Assembly (NCBI RefSeq): GCF_040545805.1
Contig: NZ_JBEPMO010000006.1
Span: 1-64,000 of the forward strand
Reading direction: 5' to 3'
DNA from: Moheibacter stercoris
Lineage (GTDB): Bacteria > Bacteroidota > Bacteroidia > Flavobacteriales > Weeksellaceae
Length of the DNA: 64,000 bases
The position numbers were made by a program, and so were the translations under genes. The notes beneath the pieces are model-generated. The model made no database searches. It was given only the letters and a program-made list of their open reading frames with translations, and was not told where the DNA came from. Within the stretch, counting starts at the first letter, position 1; the number at the start of each line of letters is the position of its first letter. Positions 34,280 to 42,607 of this stretch are shown here, piece after piece.

Positions 34280-34843
34280 ATGAAAAGACTTCCATTCATC
34301 CTTCTATCTTTTTTATCAACCATTGTTTTCGCACAAGAAAATCCCAATCAAACCTTCAAAAAGGAATTGGAGAAACACTGTGGAAAATCTTACGAAGGTG
34401 TGATTACAGAAGGTGCCAAAGAAGGTGATGGATTTACAGGCGAACGTTTGGTGATGCAAGTTTTATCTTGCGAAGCAAACCAAATCAAAGTCCCTTTTTA
34501 TGTTGGCGATGATAAATCACGCACTTGGGTTTTGACCTTTGAAAACGATCGTTTGGAATTGAAACACGATCACCGCCACAAAGATGGTTCTGATGACGAA
34601 GTCACAATGTACGGTGGAACGACCACCAACGTCGGACATCCAAATTTTCAAATGTTTCCTGCCGATCAAGAAACTTGCGCAATGATTGATTATGCTTGCC
34701 ACAATGTTTGGTGGATGACCATCGATGAGAAATCATTTTCCTATAATTTGAAACGAATCGGTACCGATCGCTTATTCACAGTGGTTTTCGATTTGACCAA
34801 ACCCGTAGAATTTAAGGAAGTTCCTTGGGGATGGGAAAAGTAA
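34280..34843 (+). CDS. Exported protein of unknown function
   Basis: 187 residues. A signal peptide (to about 18, IVFAQ) is followed by a His-, Asp- and Cys-rich domain: a pair of short strands VMQVLSCEANQIKVPFYVGDD, the segment KHDHRHKDGSDDEVTMYGG near 94-112, and paired Cys (ETCAMIDYACHNVWW). The His/Asp cluster could bind metal; this is not proven. It overlaps the following membrane-protein gene by 13 bp. Confidence 0.6.
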   Translation: MKRLPFILLSFLSTIVFAQENPNQTFKKELEKHCGKSYEGVITEGAKEGDGFTGERLVMQVLSCEANQIKVPFYVGDDKSRTWVLTFENDRLELKHDHRHKDGSDDEVTMYGGTTTNVGHPNFQMFPADQETCAMIDYACHNVWWMTIDEKSFSYNLKRIGTDRLFTVVFDLTKPVEFKEVPWGWEK

Positions 34844-35391
34844 AATTCTTACCTAAACTTGGATTTTTCTTATTAGTAATTGTTTTATCCATCTTACTAA
34901 GTTGTAATTATGGAATCATCCACGACACCATAACCTATTCTATTTCACCTGAATATTATACGAAATATAAATTCATAGAATTTGGATTAATTTCCGAACC
35001 AATGGAAAATACCGTTATTAAGCCATTTGTCTTGGTTATTTTAACAGGTATTATCGCAACTTGGTGGATGGGTTTACTAATTGGACTTATCTTAGGAACA
35101 CTCAACTTAATTTATTTCAACAGCTTCAAGCAGAATGTGATCATTTACTTCAGATTAGTCGCAATCCTTTTCATAACAACAACAATTGCCGCTTTCATTG
35201 GTTACTTCATTGGAATATATACTTTTACAGGTAAAGAATTTTATTTCCATTTTACAGAAAATATTTTAAACAAACGAGACTATCACACCGTTGGAATGAT
35301 TCATAACCTGAGTTATATTGGCGCAGTTGTAGGAATTATTCTTAGTCTTTTAAAATTCAGAGGTTTAAGAAAATCAATTTCTAATTTCTAA
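34831..35391 (+). CDS. Unknown integral membrane protein
   Basis: 186 residues from ATG 34831 (an in-frame TTG at 34825 is less likely). Hydrophobic segments lie at about 8-26, 62-92, 105-132 and 155-172, with a short Cys near the first helix. Family not recognised. It begins 13 bp inside the preceding gene. Its last codons lie in a TTTCTAA tandem repeat that supplies the stop. Confidence 0.6.
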   Translation: MGKVKFLPKLGFFLLVIVLSILLSCNYGIIHDTITYSISPEYYTKYKFIEFGLISEPMENTVIKPFVLVILTGIIATWWMGLLIGLILGTLNLIYFNSFKQNVIIYFRLVAILFITTTIAAFIGYFIGIYTFTGKEFYFHFTENILNKRDYHTVGMIHNLSYIGAVVGIILSLLKFRGLRKSISNF

Positions 35392-35412
35392 TTTCTAATT
35401 TCTAATTTCTAA
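35378..35412. repeat. Tandem heptamer (TTTCTAA) x5
   Basis: Five perfect copies end to end between the convergent ends of the membrane-protein gene and tex. The stop at 35389-35391 is inside it. Every reading frame soon meets TAA, so changes in copy number would move the stop only slightly. Confidence 0.9.
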
Positions 35413-35413
35413 A

Positions 35414-37543
35414 TTAATCAATCATCGACAACTGAATTCTCTTTCGTTCCACATCGACATCGGTTACCGTAACTTCCACGATTTGATTCAAATGAACCAC
35501 CGTATTCACATCCGATATGAATTCTTTGGTAATTTTCGAAATATGAACCAATCCACTTTGTTTGATTCCAATGTCCACGAAACAACCAAAATTGGTGATA
35601 TTATTGATGATTCCTTGGAGTTTCATTCCGATTTTTAAATCCTCAATCGATTTGATATTCTTATCAAACTGAACCATTACCGCCTTTTGACGCGGATCCA
35701 ATCCAGGCTTTTTCAATTCCTCCAAAATATCCTTCAAAGTCGGTTCACCAACTTTATCTGTAATATATTTATTCAATTCAATTTGTTGAATCAAGGATTC
35801 GTTTCCAATTAATTCCTGCGTCGAAACCTTTAAATCTTTCGCCATTTTCTCGACGATTTTGTAGGATTCCGGATGAACAGCTGAATTATCCAACGGATTC
35901 TTAGCATTCTGAATTCGTAAAAATGCTGAAGCCTGTTGAAAAGCTTTCTCACCCAATCGTGGAACTTTTTTCAGTTCATCGCGCGATTCAAATCCGCCAT
36001 TTTCCGACCGATAATTCACAATATTTTCTGCCATCTTCTCCCCGATTCCCGACACATAATGCAACAAATGTTTGCTCGCCGTATTCAAGTTCACACCCAC
36101 TTTGTTCACACAAAGCATCACGGTTTCGTCCAATTCCTCTTTCAACAAACTTTGATCAACATCGTGCTGGTATTGCCCAACCCCAATGGATTTCGGTTCA
36201 ATTTTCACTAATTCCGCCAAAGGATCCGCCAAACGACGTCCAATCGAAACCGCTCCACGAACGGTTACATCGTATTGTGGAAATTCCTCACGAGCAATTT
36301 TCGAAGCCGAATAAATCGAAGCGCCCGCTTCATTCACGACAAAAACTTTCAACTTTCGATCAAAAGCAATATTCTGAATCCAGTTTTCCGTTTCACGCGA
36401 TGCCGTTCCATTTCCAATTGAAATCGCTTCAATCTGATACGCATTCACCAAAGATTTGATTTTATTGGATGCTTGCACTTTCTCGTTTTGTGGTGCGTGC
36501 GGATAAACCGTTTCATTGTGTAACAAATCGCCTTGTTCGTCTAAACAAACAATTTTACATCCTGAACGATACCCAGGATCAATCGCTAAAATTCGTTTTT
36601 CTCCCAAAGGCGCTGCCAACAACAATTGTTTCAAATTATTGGAAAAAACTTGAATGGAGGTTTTATCGGCTTGCAATTTCGCTTCTTTCAAAACTTCGTT
36701 TGACAAAGAAGGTTCCAACAAACGTTTGTAAGTATCTTCAATGACATCGATGATGATTTCTTTGATTTCTGGAGAATGGGTTCGTAGAATTAAATTTTCA
36801 ATTAATGCAAAAGCATCTGCTTTGGGAATTTCTACTTTTACCTTTAAAAATCCTTCGTTTTCTCCACGTAAAATCGCCAATAATCGATGCGAAGCCGAAC
36901 GTTTCAATAATTCTGAAAACTCAAAATACTGGGAAAATTTTTGCGCTCCTTCTTCCTCCTTTTTTGTTTTTAAGACTTTTGAAGAAATAACCGCTTCGTG
37001 TTTGAATTTTCTTCGCAATTGATTTCGAACACGCTCATTTTCATTGACCCATTCCGCCATAATTTCTTTCGCTCCTTGCAAAGCATCTTCGATTTCGGGA
37101 ACCTTGTCGTTGCAATATTTCGCAGCCAATTCTTCCAAATCCCGAATCGGATTTTGCTTCATAATGATTTTCGCCAAAGGTTCCAATCCGTTTTCTTTGG
37201 CAATGGTCGCTTTGGTTTTCTTTTTCTTTTTGTAGGGCAAATAATAATCCTCCAAAAGATTTTCATCGTAACAATTCAAAATCTTGGACTGAATTTGCTC
37301 CGTCATCAAATTCTGTTCTTCAATTGCCTTCAAAATGGTTTCTTTCCGCTTTTCGATTTGTTCAAACTGAAGTTTCAATTTGGAAATAGCAGAGATTTGC
37401 ACTTCGTCCAAATTTCCTGTAAACTCTTTTCGGTAGCGAGAAATAAACGGAATCGTACAATCTTCATTGAGCAATTGAAGGGTATTTTCAATTCCTCGAT
37501 TGGGAATTTGTGTTTGTTGTTGGATGAAATCAATTTGGGTCAT
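35414..37543 (-). CDS. tex: Tex family transcription accessory protein
   Basis: 709 residues. An N-terminal Tex domain (FISRYRKEFTGNLDEVQI, LEDYYLPYKKKKKTKATIAKENGLEPLA), a YqgF/RNase H-like part (RILAIDPGYRSGCKIVCLD near 330), tandem helix-hairpin-helix units (LLHYVSGIGEKMAENIV, LKKVPRLGEKAFQQ), and a C-terminal S1 RNA-binding domain (GIINNITNFGCFVDIG). It acts in RNA metabolism and transcription. The start is ATG 37543 or 37549; a further TTG at 37567 overlaps the -7 box and is rejected. Confidence 0.95.
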   Translation of the reverse strand: MTQIDFIQQQTQIPNRGIENTLQLLNEDCTIPFISRYRKEFTGNLDEVQISAISKLKLQFEQIEKRKETILKAIEEQNLMTEQIQSKILNCYDENLLEDYYLPYKKKKKTKATIAKENGLEPLAKIIMKQNPIRDLEELAAKYCNDKVPEIEDALQGAKEIMAEWVNENERVRNQLRRKFKHEAVISSKVLKTKKEEEGAQKFSQYFEFSELLKRSASHRLLAILRGENEGFLKVKVEIPKADAFALIENLILRTHSPEIKEIIIDVIEDTYKRLLEPSLSNEVLKEAKLQADKTSIQVFSNNLKQLLLAAPLGEKRILAIDPGYRSGCKIVCLDEQGDLLHNETVYPHAPQNEKVQASNKIKSLVNAYQIEAISIGNGTASRETENWIQNIAFDRKLKVFVVNEAGASIYSASKIAREEFPQYDVTVRGAVSIGRRLADPLAELVKIEPKSIGVGQYQHDVDQSLLKEELDETVMLCVNKVGVNLNTASKHLLHYVSGIGEKMAENIVNYRSENGGFESRDELKKVPRLGEKAFQQASAFLRIQNAKNPLDNSAVHPESYKIVEKMAKDLKVSTQELIGNESLIQQIELNKYITDKVGEPTLKDILEELKKPGLDPRQKAVMVQFDKNIKSIEDLKIGMKLQGIINNITNFGCFVDIGIKQSGLVHISKITKEFISDVNTVVHLNQIVEVTVTDVDVERKRIQLSMID

Positions 37544-37564
37544 AATCATTACTTGAAAAGGGTT

Positions 37565-37572
37565 CAAAAATA
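37565..37572 (-). promoter_or_regulatory. -7 promoter box TATTTTTG for tex
   Basis: Perfect TAnnTTTG on the minus strand, 15 nt before ATG 37549. It excludes the upstream TTG as start. Confidence 0.6.
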
Positions 37573-37742
37573 CAAGAAGCTTCTATCATAATCGAGTATA
37601 TTGACAAAATAAATTCAATCTTTGGGAAAGTATCCTTTTTCCCCAGCATTTTACCAATTTCTATTTTACAAAAATCAATTAACCAAGGATTTAAAGACGA
37701 TAAATACCATCCAAATAAAACGGGTATTAAGAATCGCAAAAG

Positions 37743-37771
37743 GGGTAGTTTTAGGGTAGTAAGCGGGTAGT
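37743..37771 (+). promoter_or_regulatory. GGGTAGT iteron array with 11-bp period
   Basis: GGGTAGT occurs at 37743, 37754 and 37765, exactly 11 bp apart (7-bp boxes, 4-bp spacers), with a related GGGTATT at 37722, 21 bp earlier. All lie on one face of the helix. The array ends 37 bp before the -7 box at 37809, where an activator would sit. The 7+4 layout is that of OmpR/PhoB-type response-regulator sites. Confidence 0.6.
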
Positions 37772-37808
37772 TCGACTTATAAATAAAGAATTTAGAGGGG
37801 AACAAAGT

Positions 37809-37816
37809 TAAATTTG
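37809..37816 (+). promoter_or_regulatory. -7 promoter box TAAATTTG
   Basis: Perfect TAnnTTTG, 47 nt before the ATG of the first secreted paralogue. No TTG-type -33 element is at the right distance, which suits activation from the upstream iterons. Confidence 0.65.
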
Positions 37817-37863
37817 CTGCACTAAAAAATAATCAGTTTTATTAATCTTAATTTGGTAAAAAA

Positions 37864-38601
37864 ATGAAAAGAAATTTATTGTTTGCTTTCGCATCTTTCT
37901 TCTTAATGACAACTCTAGGGTTTGGTCAAGCAAAATTCAAAGAATATGTTTGGGAAGAAGTTGGTTTAAAATTTAGCATTCCTTCATTCGTAAAAGTTAA
38001 TTCTAAAGATGACTACATGATTGAAATGGAAAGTGAGGACTTTTTAATTTATGTAGAATTAAAAGATGATTTTGATGATCTACAAGAATTAGTTGAATAC
38101 TATGAAGTAAAAGAAGTAGTAAGTGTTGATCAAAACATCAACGAACCTACCTATACAGGTGAGGCTGCTGCTGGATTTATCGAAGCAGTTGCATTAGGTG
38201 ATGACATTGATATTTTCAACGTTTTCGGAAACTTAGAATCAAAATTGAACGATAACGAAAAAATCGCTTTTGATATTTCTATATACGAGTGGAATGACCG
38301 TATCGAAGGATACTTAAACCAAATCATGGGTAGTATCGAATTTTTCGATATTTCAAAATCAAAAGGTGGTCAAACTACAGTAAAATCAGGTGGTTTATTC
38401 CAATCTTCAAACAAAGGTAACAATACTGCAGTAGCTCAAAATGCTGCTCCAGCTCAACAAGCTGCTCCGCAAGAAGTAGCTGCTCCACAAAAGAAAAGAT
38501 CTTTCTTCTCTAAATTGATGGATGTTGCTGGTCCTATCTTGACCAACGCAGTTCCATTTGGAGGTGTTGCAACAGGAATCTTGAATTCTTTTGCAGATTA
38601 A
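37864..38601 (+). CDS. Secreted protein of unknown family, long tandem paralogue
   Basis: 245 residues. A signal peptide (to about 21, LGFGQ) precedes a 140-residue domain (AKFKEYVWEEVGLKFSIP ... IMGSIEFFDI) closely similar to the next gene's product. This copy has an extra C-terminal 85 residues: an Ala/Gln/Asn-rich linker (AAPAQQAAPQ) and a small Gly/Val-rich hydrophobic end (AVPFGGVATGILNSF). The domain is acidic and strand-rich with W-E-E-x-G-L-K-F-S-I-P at its start, a pattern also seen in lipoproteins that bind at the envelope. Function unknown. Confidence 0.65.
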   Translation: MKRNLLFAFASFFLMTTLGFGQAKFKEYVWEEVGLKFSIPSFVKVNSKDDYMIEMESEDFLIYVELKDDFDDLQELVEYYEVKEVVSVDQNINEPTYTGEAAAGFIEAVALGDDIDIFNVFGNLESKLNDNEKIAFDISIYEWNDRIEGYLNQIMGSIEFFDISKSKGGQTTVKSGGLFQSSNKGNNTAVAQNAAPAQQAAPQEVAAPQKKRSFFSKLMDVAGPILTNAVPFGGVATGILNSFAD

Positions 38602-38647
38602 TTTGTGGGGAATTTCCCAACTCATTAACACAAAACTTTAACAAGAA

Positions 38648-38692
38648 TTTCTCGTGTTTTTTTTTTTTAAAAAAAGCACGAGATTTTTTTTT
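38648..38692 (+). terminator. Terminator of the long paralogue gene
   Basis: TCTCGTG (38650-38656) / CACGAGA (38677-38683), with a long T/A loop and nine T after the stem. Confidence 0.8.
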
Positions 38693-38722
38693 AATCCTAA
38701 AATACTTTTTTGAAAATTATAG

Positions 38723-38730
38723 TACTTTTG
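38723..38730 (+). promoter_or_regulatory. -7 promoter box TACTTTTG
   Basis: Perfect TAnnTTTG, 17 nt before ATG 38748. The iteron array of the sister gene is not repeated here. Confidence 0.65.
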
Positions 38731-38747
38731 ACCACAAACTATTGTAC

Positions 38748-39242
38748 ATGAAAAACAATTTATTCTATGCAGTCTTAATCTGCATCTTATGTAGCTCTTT
38801 TGGTTTTGGACAAACAAAATTCAAAGAGTTTAATTGGGAGGAATATGGACTTAAATTTAGCATCCCTCAATTTGTTAAAGTAAATTCTCAAGATGATTTT
38901 ATGATAGAATTAGAAAGTGAAAACTTTTTGATTTATGTCGAATACAAAGATGATTTTGATTCTTTATCCGAATTAAATGAATACTATGAAATCAAAAAAA
39001 TTGTGAATTTGAATACCAATTTGAATTTCCAAACCTATAAAGGCGAAATTTCGGAAGGTTTTATTGAATCAACCGAATTAGGAGACGAAATGGATATTTA
39101 CAATGTTTTCTTAAATGCTGAATCGAAATTAAATAACAACGAACGCATTGCTTTTGATATCTCTCTTTACGAATGGAACGAAACAATTGAACGTTACTTG
39201 ATTCAAATTTTAGAAAGCATCGAATTCTACAAGAAAAAATAA
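38748..39242 (+). CDS. Secreted protein of unknown family, short tandem paralogue
   Basis: 164 residues. A signal peptide (to about 20, FGFGQ) precedes the same domain as the previous gene. Matching blocks include TKFKEFNWEEYGLKFSIP, VKVNSQDDFMIELESENF, LIYVEYKDDFDSL and RIAFDISLYEWNETIE. It lacks the Ala/Gln linker and hydrophobic tail of its partner. ATG 38748 is used, not the TTG at 38742. It has its own promoter and terminator, so the copies are expressed separately. Confidence 0.7.
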   Translation: MKNNLFYAVLICILCSSFGFGQTKFKEFNWEEYGLKFSIPQFVKVNSQDDFMIELESENFLIYVEYKDDFDSLSELNEYYEIKKIVNLNTNLNFQTYKGEISEGFIESTELGDEMDIYNVFLNAESKLNNNERIAFDISLYEWNETIERYLIQILESIEFYKKK

Positions 39243-39282
39243 AAATTGATTCATTGCCTAAAAGCAATACAATTTCAAATAA

Positions 39283-39315
39283 AAACGTCCAAAATCATCC
39301 TTTGGACGTTTTTTT
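39283..39315 (+). terminator. Terminator of the short paralogue gene
   Basis: Perfect 11-bp stem AAACGTCCAAA (39283-39293) / TTTGGACGTTT (39301-39311), followed by T. Confidence 0.9.
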
Positions 39316-39382
39316 GGGTCAAAACTCTTGGATATTTCTAGAAATTACACCTCGACAACCCCAAAAATTCTAATTTCTACCC

Positions 39383-39390
39383 TACCTTTG
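39383..39390 (+). promoter_or_regulatory. -7 promoter box TACCTTTG for lysS
   Basis: Perfect TAnnTTTG, 20 nt before the lysS ATG. Confidence 0.7.
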
Positions 39391-39410
39391 CAACTTGAAA
39401 ATTTTAAACA

Positions 39411-41099
39411 ATGCAATTAACAGAACAAGAAATCATTCGTCGTGAGAAATTAGCGCAGCTAAGAGACTTAGGCATAGAACCCTACCCTGCTGCCGAATTT
39501 GAAGTAACTTCTACATCAGAAGAAATTTTGAAGAACTACGAAGAAGGAAAGAAGGTCAAGATTGCAGGACGTTTAATGTCGGTTCGTATTATGGGAAAAG
39601 CTTCTTTTGCCGAAATCCAAGACAGCAAAGGAAGAATCCAAATTTATGTTTCCCGTGACGACATCTCTACCGATGAAGAAGGAACCGAATACAACACCAT
39701 TTTCAAAAAATTATTGGACATCGGAGATTTTATTGGAATCGAAGGATACCAATTCAAAACCAAAGTAGGAGAAATTTCAGTGCACGTTACCAAATTAACA
39801 TTGTTAACCAAAACATTGAAACCACTTCCAATCGTAAAAACCGATGACGAAGGAAATGTACACGATGCATTTGTCGATCCAGAATTACGCTACAGAATGC
39901 GTTATGTGGATATGGTCGTAAATCCGCACGTCAAAGAAATATTCATCAAACGCACCAAATTATTCAATGCGATGCGCGAATTTTTCAATGCCAGAGAATA
40001 CATGGAAGTAGAAACACCAATTCTTCAATCCATTCCTGGAGGTGCTGCGGCAAAACCTTTTATGACGCACCACAATGCCTTGGATATTCCGTTATATTTA
40101 CGTATTGCCAACGAATTATATTTAAAAAGATTGATTGTAGGCGGATTTGACGGTGTCTACGAATTCTCCAAAAACTTCCGTAACGAAGGAATGGACCGTA
40201 CCCACAATCCTGAATTTACCGCAATGGAAATTTACGTTGCCTACAAAGATTATAACTGGATGATGGATTTCACCGAGCAATTATTGGAACATTGTGCAGT
40301 TGCGGTCAATGGTTCAACGAAATCTACTTTCGGCGAACATGAAATCGAATGGAAAGCTCCGTATCCACGTGTTTCAATGCGAGATGCAATTTTGAAATAC
40401 ACCGATTTCGATATCTACGGAAAATCAGAAGACGAAATTCGTCAAGCGGCTATTTCTATGGGAATCGAAGTCAACGATACCATGGGGAAAGGAAAATTGA
40501 TCGATGAAATTTTTGGAGAGAAATGTGAAGGAAACTTCATTCAACCGACTTTCATCACCGATTATCCGGTTGAAATGTCGCCATTGACCAAAATGCACCG
40601 CTCAGAAGAAGGTATTACAGAACGTTTCGAATTGATGGTTTGTGGAAAAGAAATCGCCAATGCGTATTCAGAGTTAAATGACCCAATCGACCAAAGAGAA
40701 CGTTTCGAAGAACAAATGAGATTGTCCGAAAAAGGAGACGACGAAGCAATGTTCATCGACCAAGATTTCTTACGTGCTTTGGAATACGGTATGCCTCCAA
40801 CTTCCGGATTAGGAATCGGAATGGATCGTTTGATCATGTTCTTGACCAACAATGCATCCATCCAAGAAGTTTTGTTCTTCCCACAGATGCGACCAGAGAA
40901 AAAACAAATTGCGTTGAGTGACGAAGCCAAAGCAGTTTTGGAAATTTTAACCAAAGCTGGAAATATGGACTTGAATGAGTTGAAAACTCAATCAGGACTT
41001 TCTGGTAAAAAATGGGACAAATCCATCAAAGAATTAACAGCAAATAAAGTCGCGCAAGTAGAGAAAACCGATGCAGGATTATTTGTTTCGGCTATATAA
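39411..41099 (+). CDS. lysS: Lysyl-tRNA synthetase, class II
   Basis: 562 residues. It charges tRNA-Lys. An N-terminal OB-fold anticodon domain (KVKIAGRLMSVRIMGKASFAEIQD) is followed by class II motifs: motif 1 near FFNAREYMEVETPIL, motif 2 FSKNFRNEGMDRTHNPEFTAME, and motif 3 GLGIGMDRLIMF. It is about 60 residues longer than the E. coli enzyme. The extra C-terminus (after ALSDEAKAVLEIL) looks like a winged-helix domain and is usual in Flavobacteriia. Confidence 0.97.
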   Translation: MQLTEQEIIRREKLAQLRDLGIEPYPAAEFEVTSTSEEILKNYEEGKKVKIAGRLMSVRIMGKASFAEIQDSKGRIQIYVSRDDISTDEEGTEYNTIFKKLLDIGDFIGIEGYQFKTKVGEISVHVTKLTLLTKTLKPLPIVKTDDEGNVHDAFVDPELRYRMRYVDMVVNPHVKEIFIKRTKLFNAMREFFNAREYMEVETPILQSIPGGAAAKPFMTHHNALDIPLYLRIANELYLKRLIVGGFDGVYEFSKNFRNEGMDRTHNPEFTAMEIYVAYKDYNWMMDFTEQLLEHCAVAVNGSTKSTFGEHEIEWKAPYPRVSMRDAILKYTDFDIYGKSEDEIRQAAISMGIEVNDTMGKGKLIDEIFGEKCEGNFIQPTFITDYPVEMSPLTKMHRSEEGITERFELMVCGKEIANAYSELNDPIDQRERFEEQMRLSEKGDDEAMFIDQDFLRALEYGMPPTSGLGIGMDRLIMFLTNNASIQEVLFFPQMRPEKKQIALSDEAKAVLEILTKAGNMDLNELKTQSGLSGKKWDKSIKELTANKVAQVEKTDAGLFVSAI

Positions 41100-41102
41100 A
41101 AC

Positions 41103-41232
41103 ATTGTGCCCTTTGTGAAAATCCTTTGTGCTCTTTGTGGTTTAAATTTTCTAACACAATGAACTCAAAGAAGGCTCAAAGCGCACAATAAAATAGTAAA
41201 AGAACTACCTGAAATGGTGGTTCTTTTTTTTG
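41103..41232. repeat. Palindromic TTTGTG/CACAAAG repeat, copy A, ending in a terminator hairpin
   Basis: About 130 bp. The left half has TGTGCCCTTTGTG and CTTTGTGCTCTTTGTGG; the right half has CTCAAAG and CTCAAAGCGCACAA, so the two halves are complementary. It ends with GAACTACC / GGTGGTTC (41202-41223) plus a T-run, which also terminates lysS. A second copy lies at 41635-41765. Confidence 0.75.
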
Positions 41233-41255
41233 TATCTTGAATTCAAAATTTTCCA

Positions 41256-41618
41256 ATGTCCAGAAAACTTCTAGCCAAATACCAATTCCTTTCAGATTCC
41301 GACAAATTCTTGCTTTTATTAGAAGAAAATAATATTCCTTATTATTTATCGGGAATGGGAATCGAACAAGATGGGCAAACCAATTATTCGGAACATTTAG
41401 AAGTTTGGGTAGACGAAGAAAATTTCGACAAATCCGTAGAAATTATTAAAACCGATGATTATTTTCAAGCTTGTCCCAATTGCGGCTCCAAAGATTTAAC
41501 CGAGGCTATCAAAGAAAATATTACATCCAATTTAATAGGCATACTGAAAAGTTTTTCTTTTATGAAAGTTTCAAAAAATTATAACAAATGTGAAAATTGC
41601 GGAAATATTTTCCAGTAA
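41256..41618 (+). CDS. Small zinc-ribbon protein (DUF2007-like N-terminus)
   Basis: 120 residues, soluble. The first 70 residues have the alpha/beta pattern of the DUF2007 signal-transducing family (DKFLLLLEENNIPYYLSG ... LEVWVDEENFDKSVEII). A zinc ribbon follows with CPNC (C73, C76) and CENC (C112, C115), separated by a helix. It lies alone between two copies of a palindromic repeat, each ending in a hairpin. No function known. Confidence 0.7.
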   Translation: MSRKLLAKYQFLSDSDKFLLLLEENNIPYYLSGMGIEQDGQTNYSEHLEVWVDEENFDKSVEIIKTDDYFQACPNCGSKDLTEAIKENITSNLIGILKSFSFMKVSKNYNKCENCGNIFQ

Positions 41619-41634
41619 TTACACCCTTGAAACT

Positions 41635-41765
41635 CCTTTGTGCCCTTTGTGAAAAACCTTCGTGAACTTTGTAGTTAAATTTCCCAAACACAAGGTGCAC
41701 AAAGAAGACACAAAGCACACAAGAAAAAAGTTGAAGGAACTACCCAAGCGGTGGTTCTTTTCTTA
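41635..41765. repeat. Palindromic TTTGTG/CACAAAG repeat, copy B
   Basis: Aligns along its whole length with copy A (41103-41232): CTTTGTGCCCTTTGTGAAAA at the left, CACAAAG arms at the right, and the same terminal hairpin GAACTACC (41737-41744) / GGTGGTTC (41750-41757) with T-rich tail. The reading frame crossing it is not a gene. Confidence 0.75.
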
Positions 41766-41818
41766 TTATCGAAATATTAGCCAACCTACTGTGAATAGTC
41801 GTACAAACGAATTCAAAA

Positions 41819-42526
41819 TTATTTACAGTTATCCATTACACTTTGCGACATTTTTTTGGCTAAATCTAGGTTTTCATTTTCGATAAGACTTATTTTAGTT
41901 TGAATGGAAAACTTTTCGTTTCCAAAAAGTGTAACCAACTCTCCTCCCTTTTCTTCACTAAATCTCCAATATGCTTTATCACCAAGATTTTCTATGTTTC
42001 TGAAATTAAAGTTCGTTCGAGCAGTCATCAATCCTTGAACAGATGATTTTTCCTCTTCTGATCTCGATTCCAAATGCTGATTCAGATTTTCTTCAATTTG
42101 GGCAATTTCTTCGTCACTTAGCACTTTGTATGCCCTGTCAAAGGCGTCAAGGATTTCTGCAGATTTCATTTCAGAATTATAAGCGCTCAAGTTTGAAATA
42201 CCTACGAAATTATCATCGGGTAAGAAAATGTGTTCGCTTACGGGGCTTTGTACCTCTGGGCGATCACTCTTCCAGAAATAATAGGCGTTACCATATTGAT
42301 CCTTTCTGTCAGTTGTTTTGATTTCAAAATCATTGATGGATAAACCTAGGAGTTCAGCTAGATTCTCAACGGGCAATAGTTGCGTATACGTATAATCCAA
42401 ACTTCCTAAGCAGTTTAAAGAAATACTTTTGGAGGCAACTCCTAATTCTTGTTCTTTTGACTGGGTTCCTTCATTTTTGCAACTGAAGAAAAAACATAAA
42501 CTGACAATAACTGCAATTTGTTTCAT
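41819..42526 (-). CDS. Lipoprotein of unknown function
   Basis: 235 residues. A lipoprotein signal peptide (FFFSC, Cys about 16) precedes an acidic mature part with a central strand/helix mix (YTQLLPVENLAELLGL, then NAYYFWKSDRPEV, and a late WRFSEEKGGELVTLF). No known motif. It is the third gene on the minus strand after the barrel and beta-helix lipoprotein genes (81-bp gap). It could belong to the same operon. Confidence 0.6.
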   Translation of the reverse strand: MKQIAVIVSLCFFFSCKNEGTQSKEQELGVASKSISLNCLGSLDYTYTQLLPVENLAELLGLSINDFEIKTTDRKDQYGNAYYFWKSDRPEVQSPVSEHIFLPDDNFVGISNLSAYNSEMKSAEILDAFDRAYKVLSDEEIAQIEENLNQHLESRSEEEKSSVQGLMTARTNFNFRNIENLGDKAYWRFSEEKGGELVTLFGNEKFSIQTKISLIENENLDLAKKMSQSVMDNCK

Positions 42527-42607
42527 AGTAAGAGTAATTTAAAAAACAAGAGGCTGAATTAACAGCCTTCTTGTTTTGATTGATATCTGTTAAAGGACAT
42601 ATAGGGG

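Noticed and set aside
35923..36459. 178-codon ORF antisense to tex
   Set aside because: Pure antisense of a conserved gene; Pro, Ser and His-rich translation typical of an opposite frame.
37530..37805. Minus-strand ORF of 91 codons upstream of tex
   Set aside because: It overlaps the tex promoter and start and crosses the iteron array in reverse; it has no start signal or family likeness.
41662..41886. Plus-strand ORF of 74 codons
   Set aside because: It runs through repeat copy B and into the antisense of the next lipoprotein gene; the sequence is explained by the repeat.
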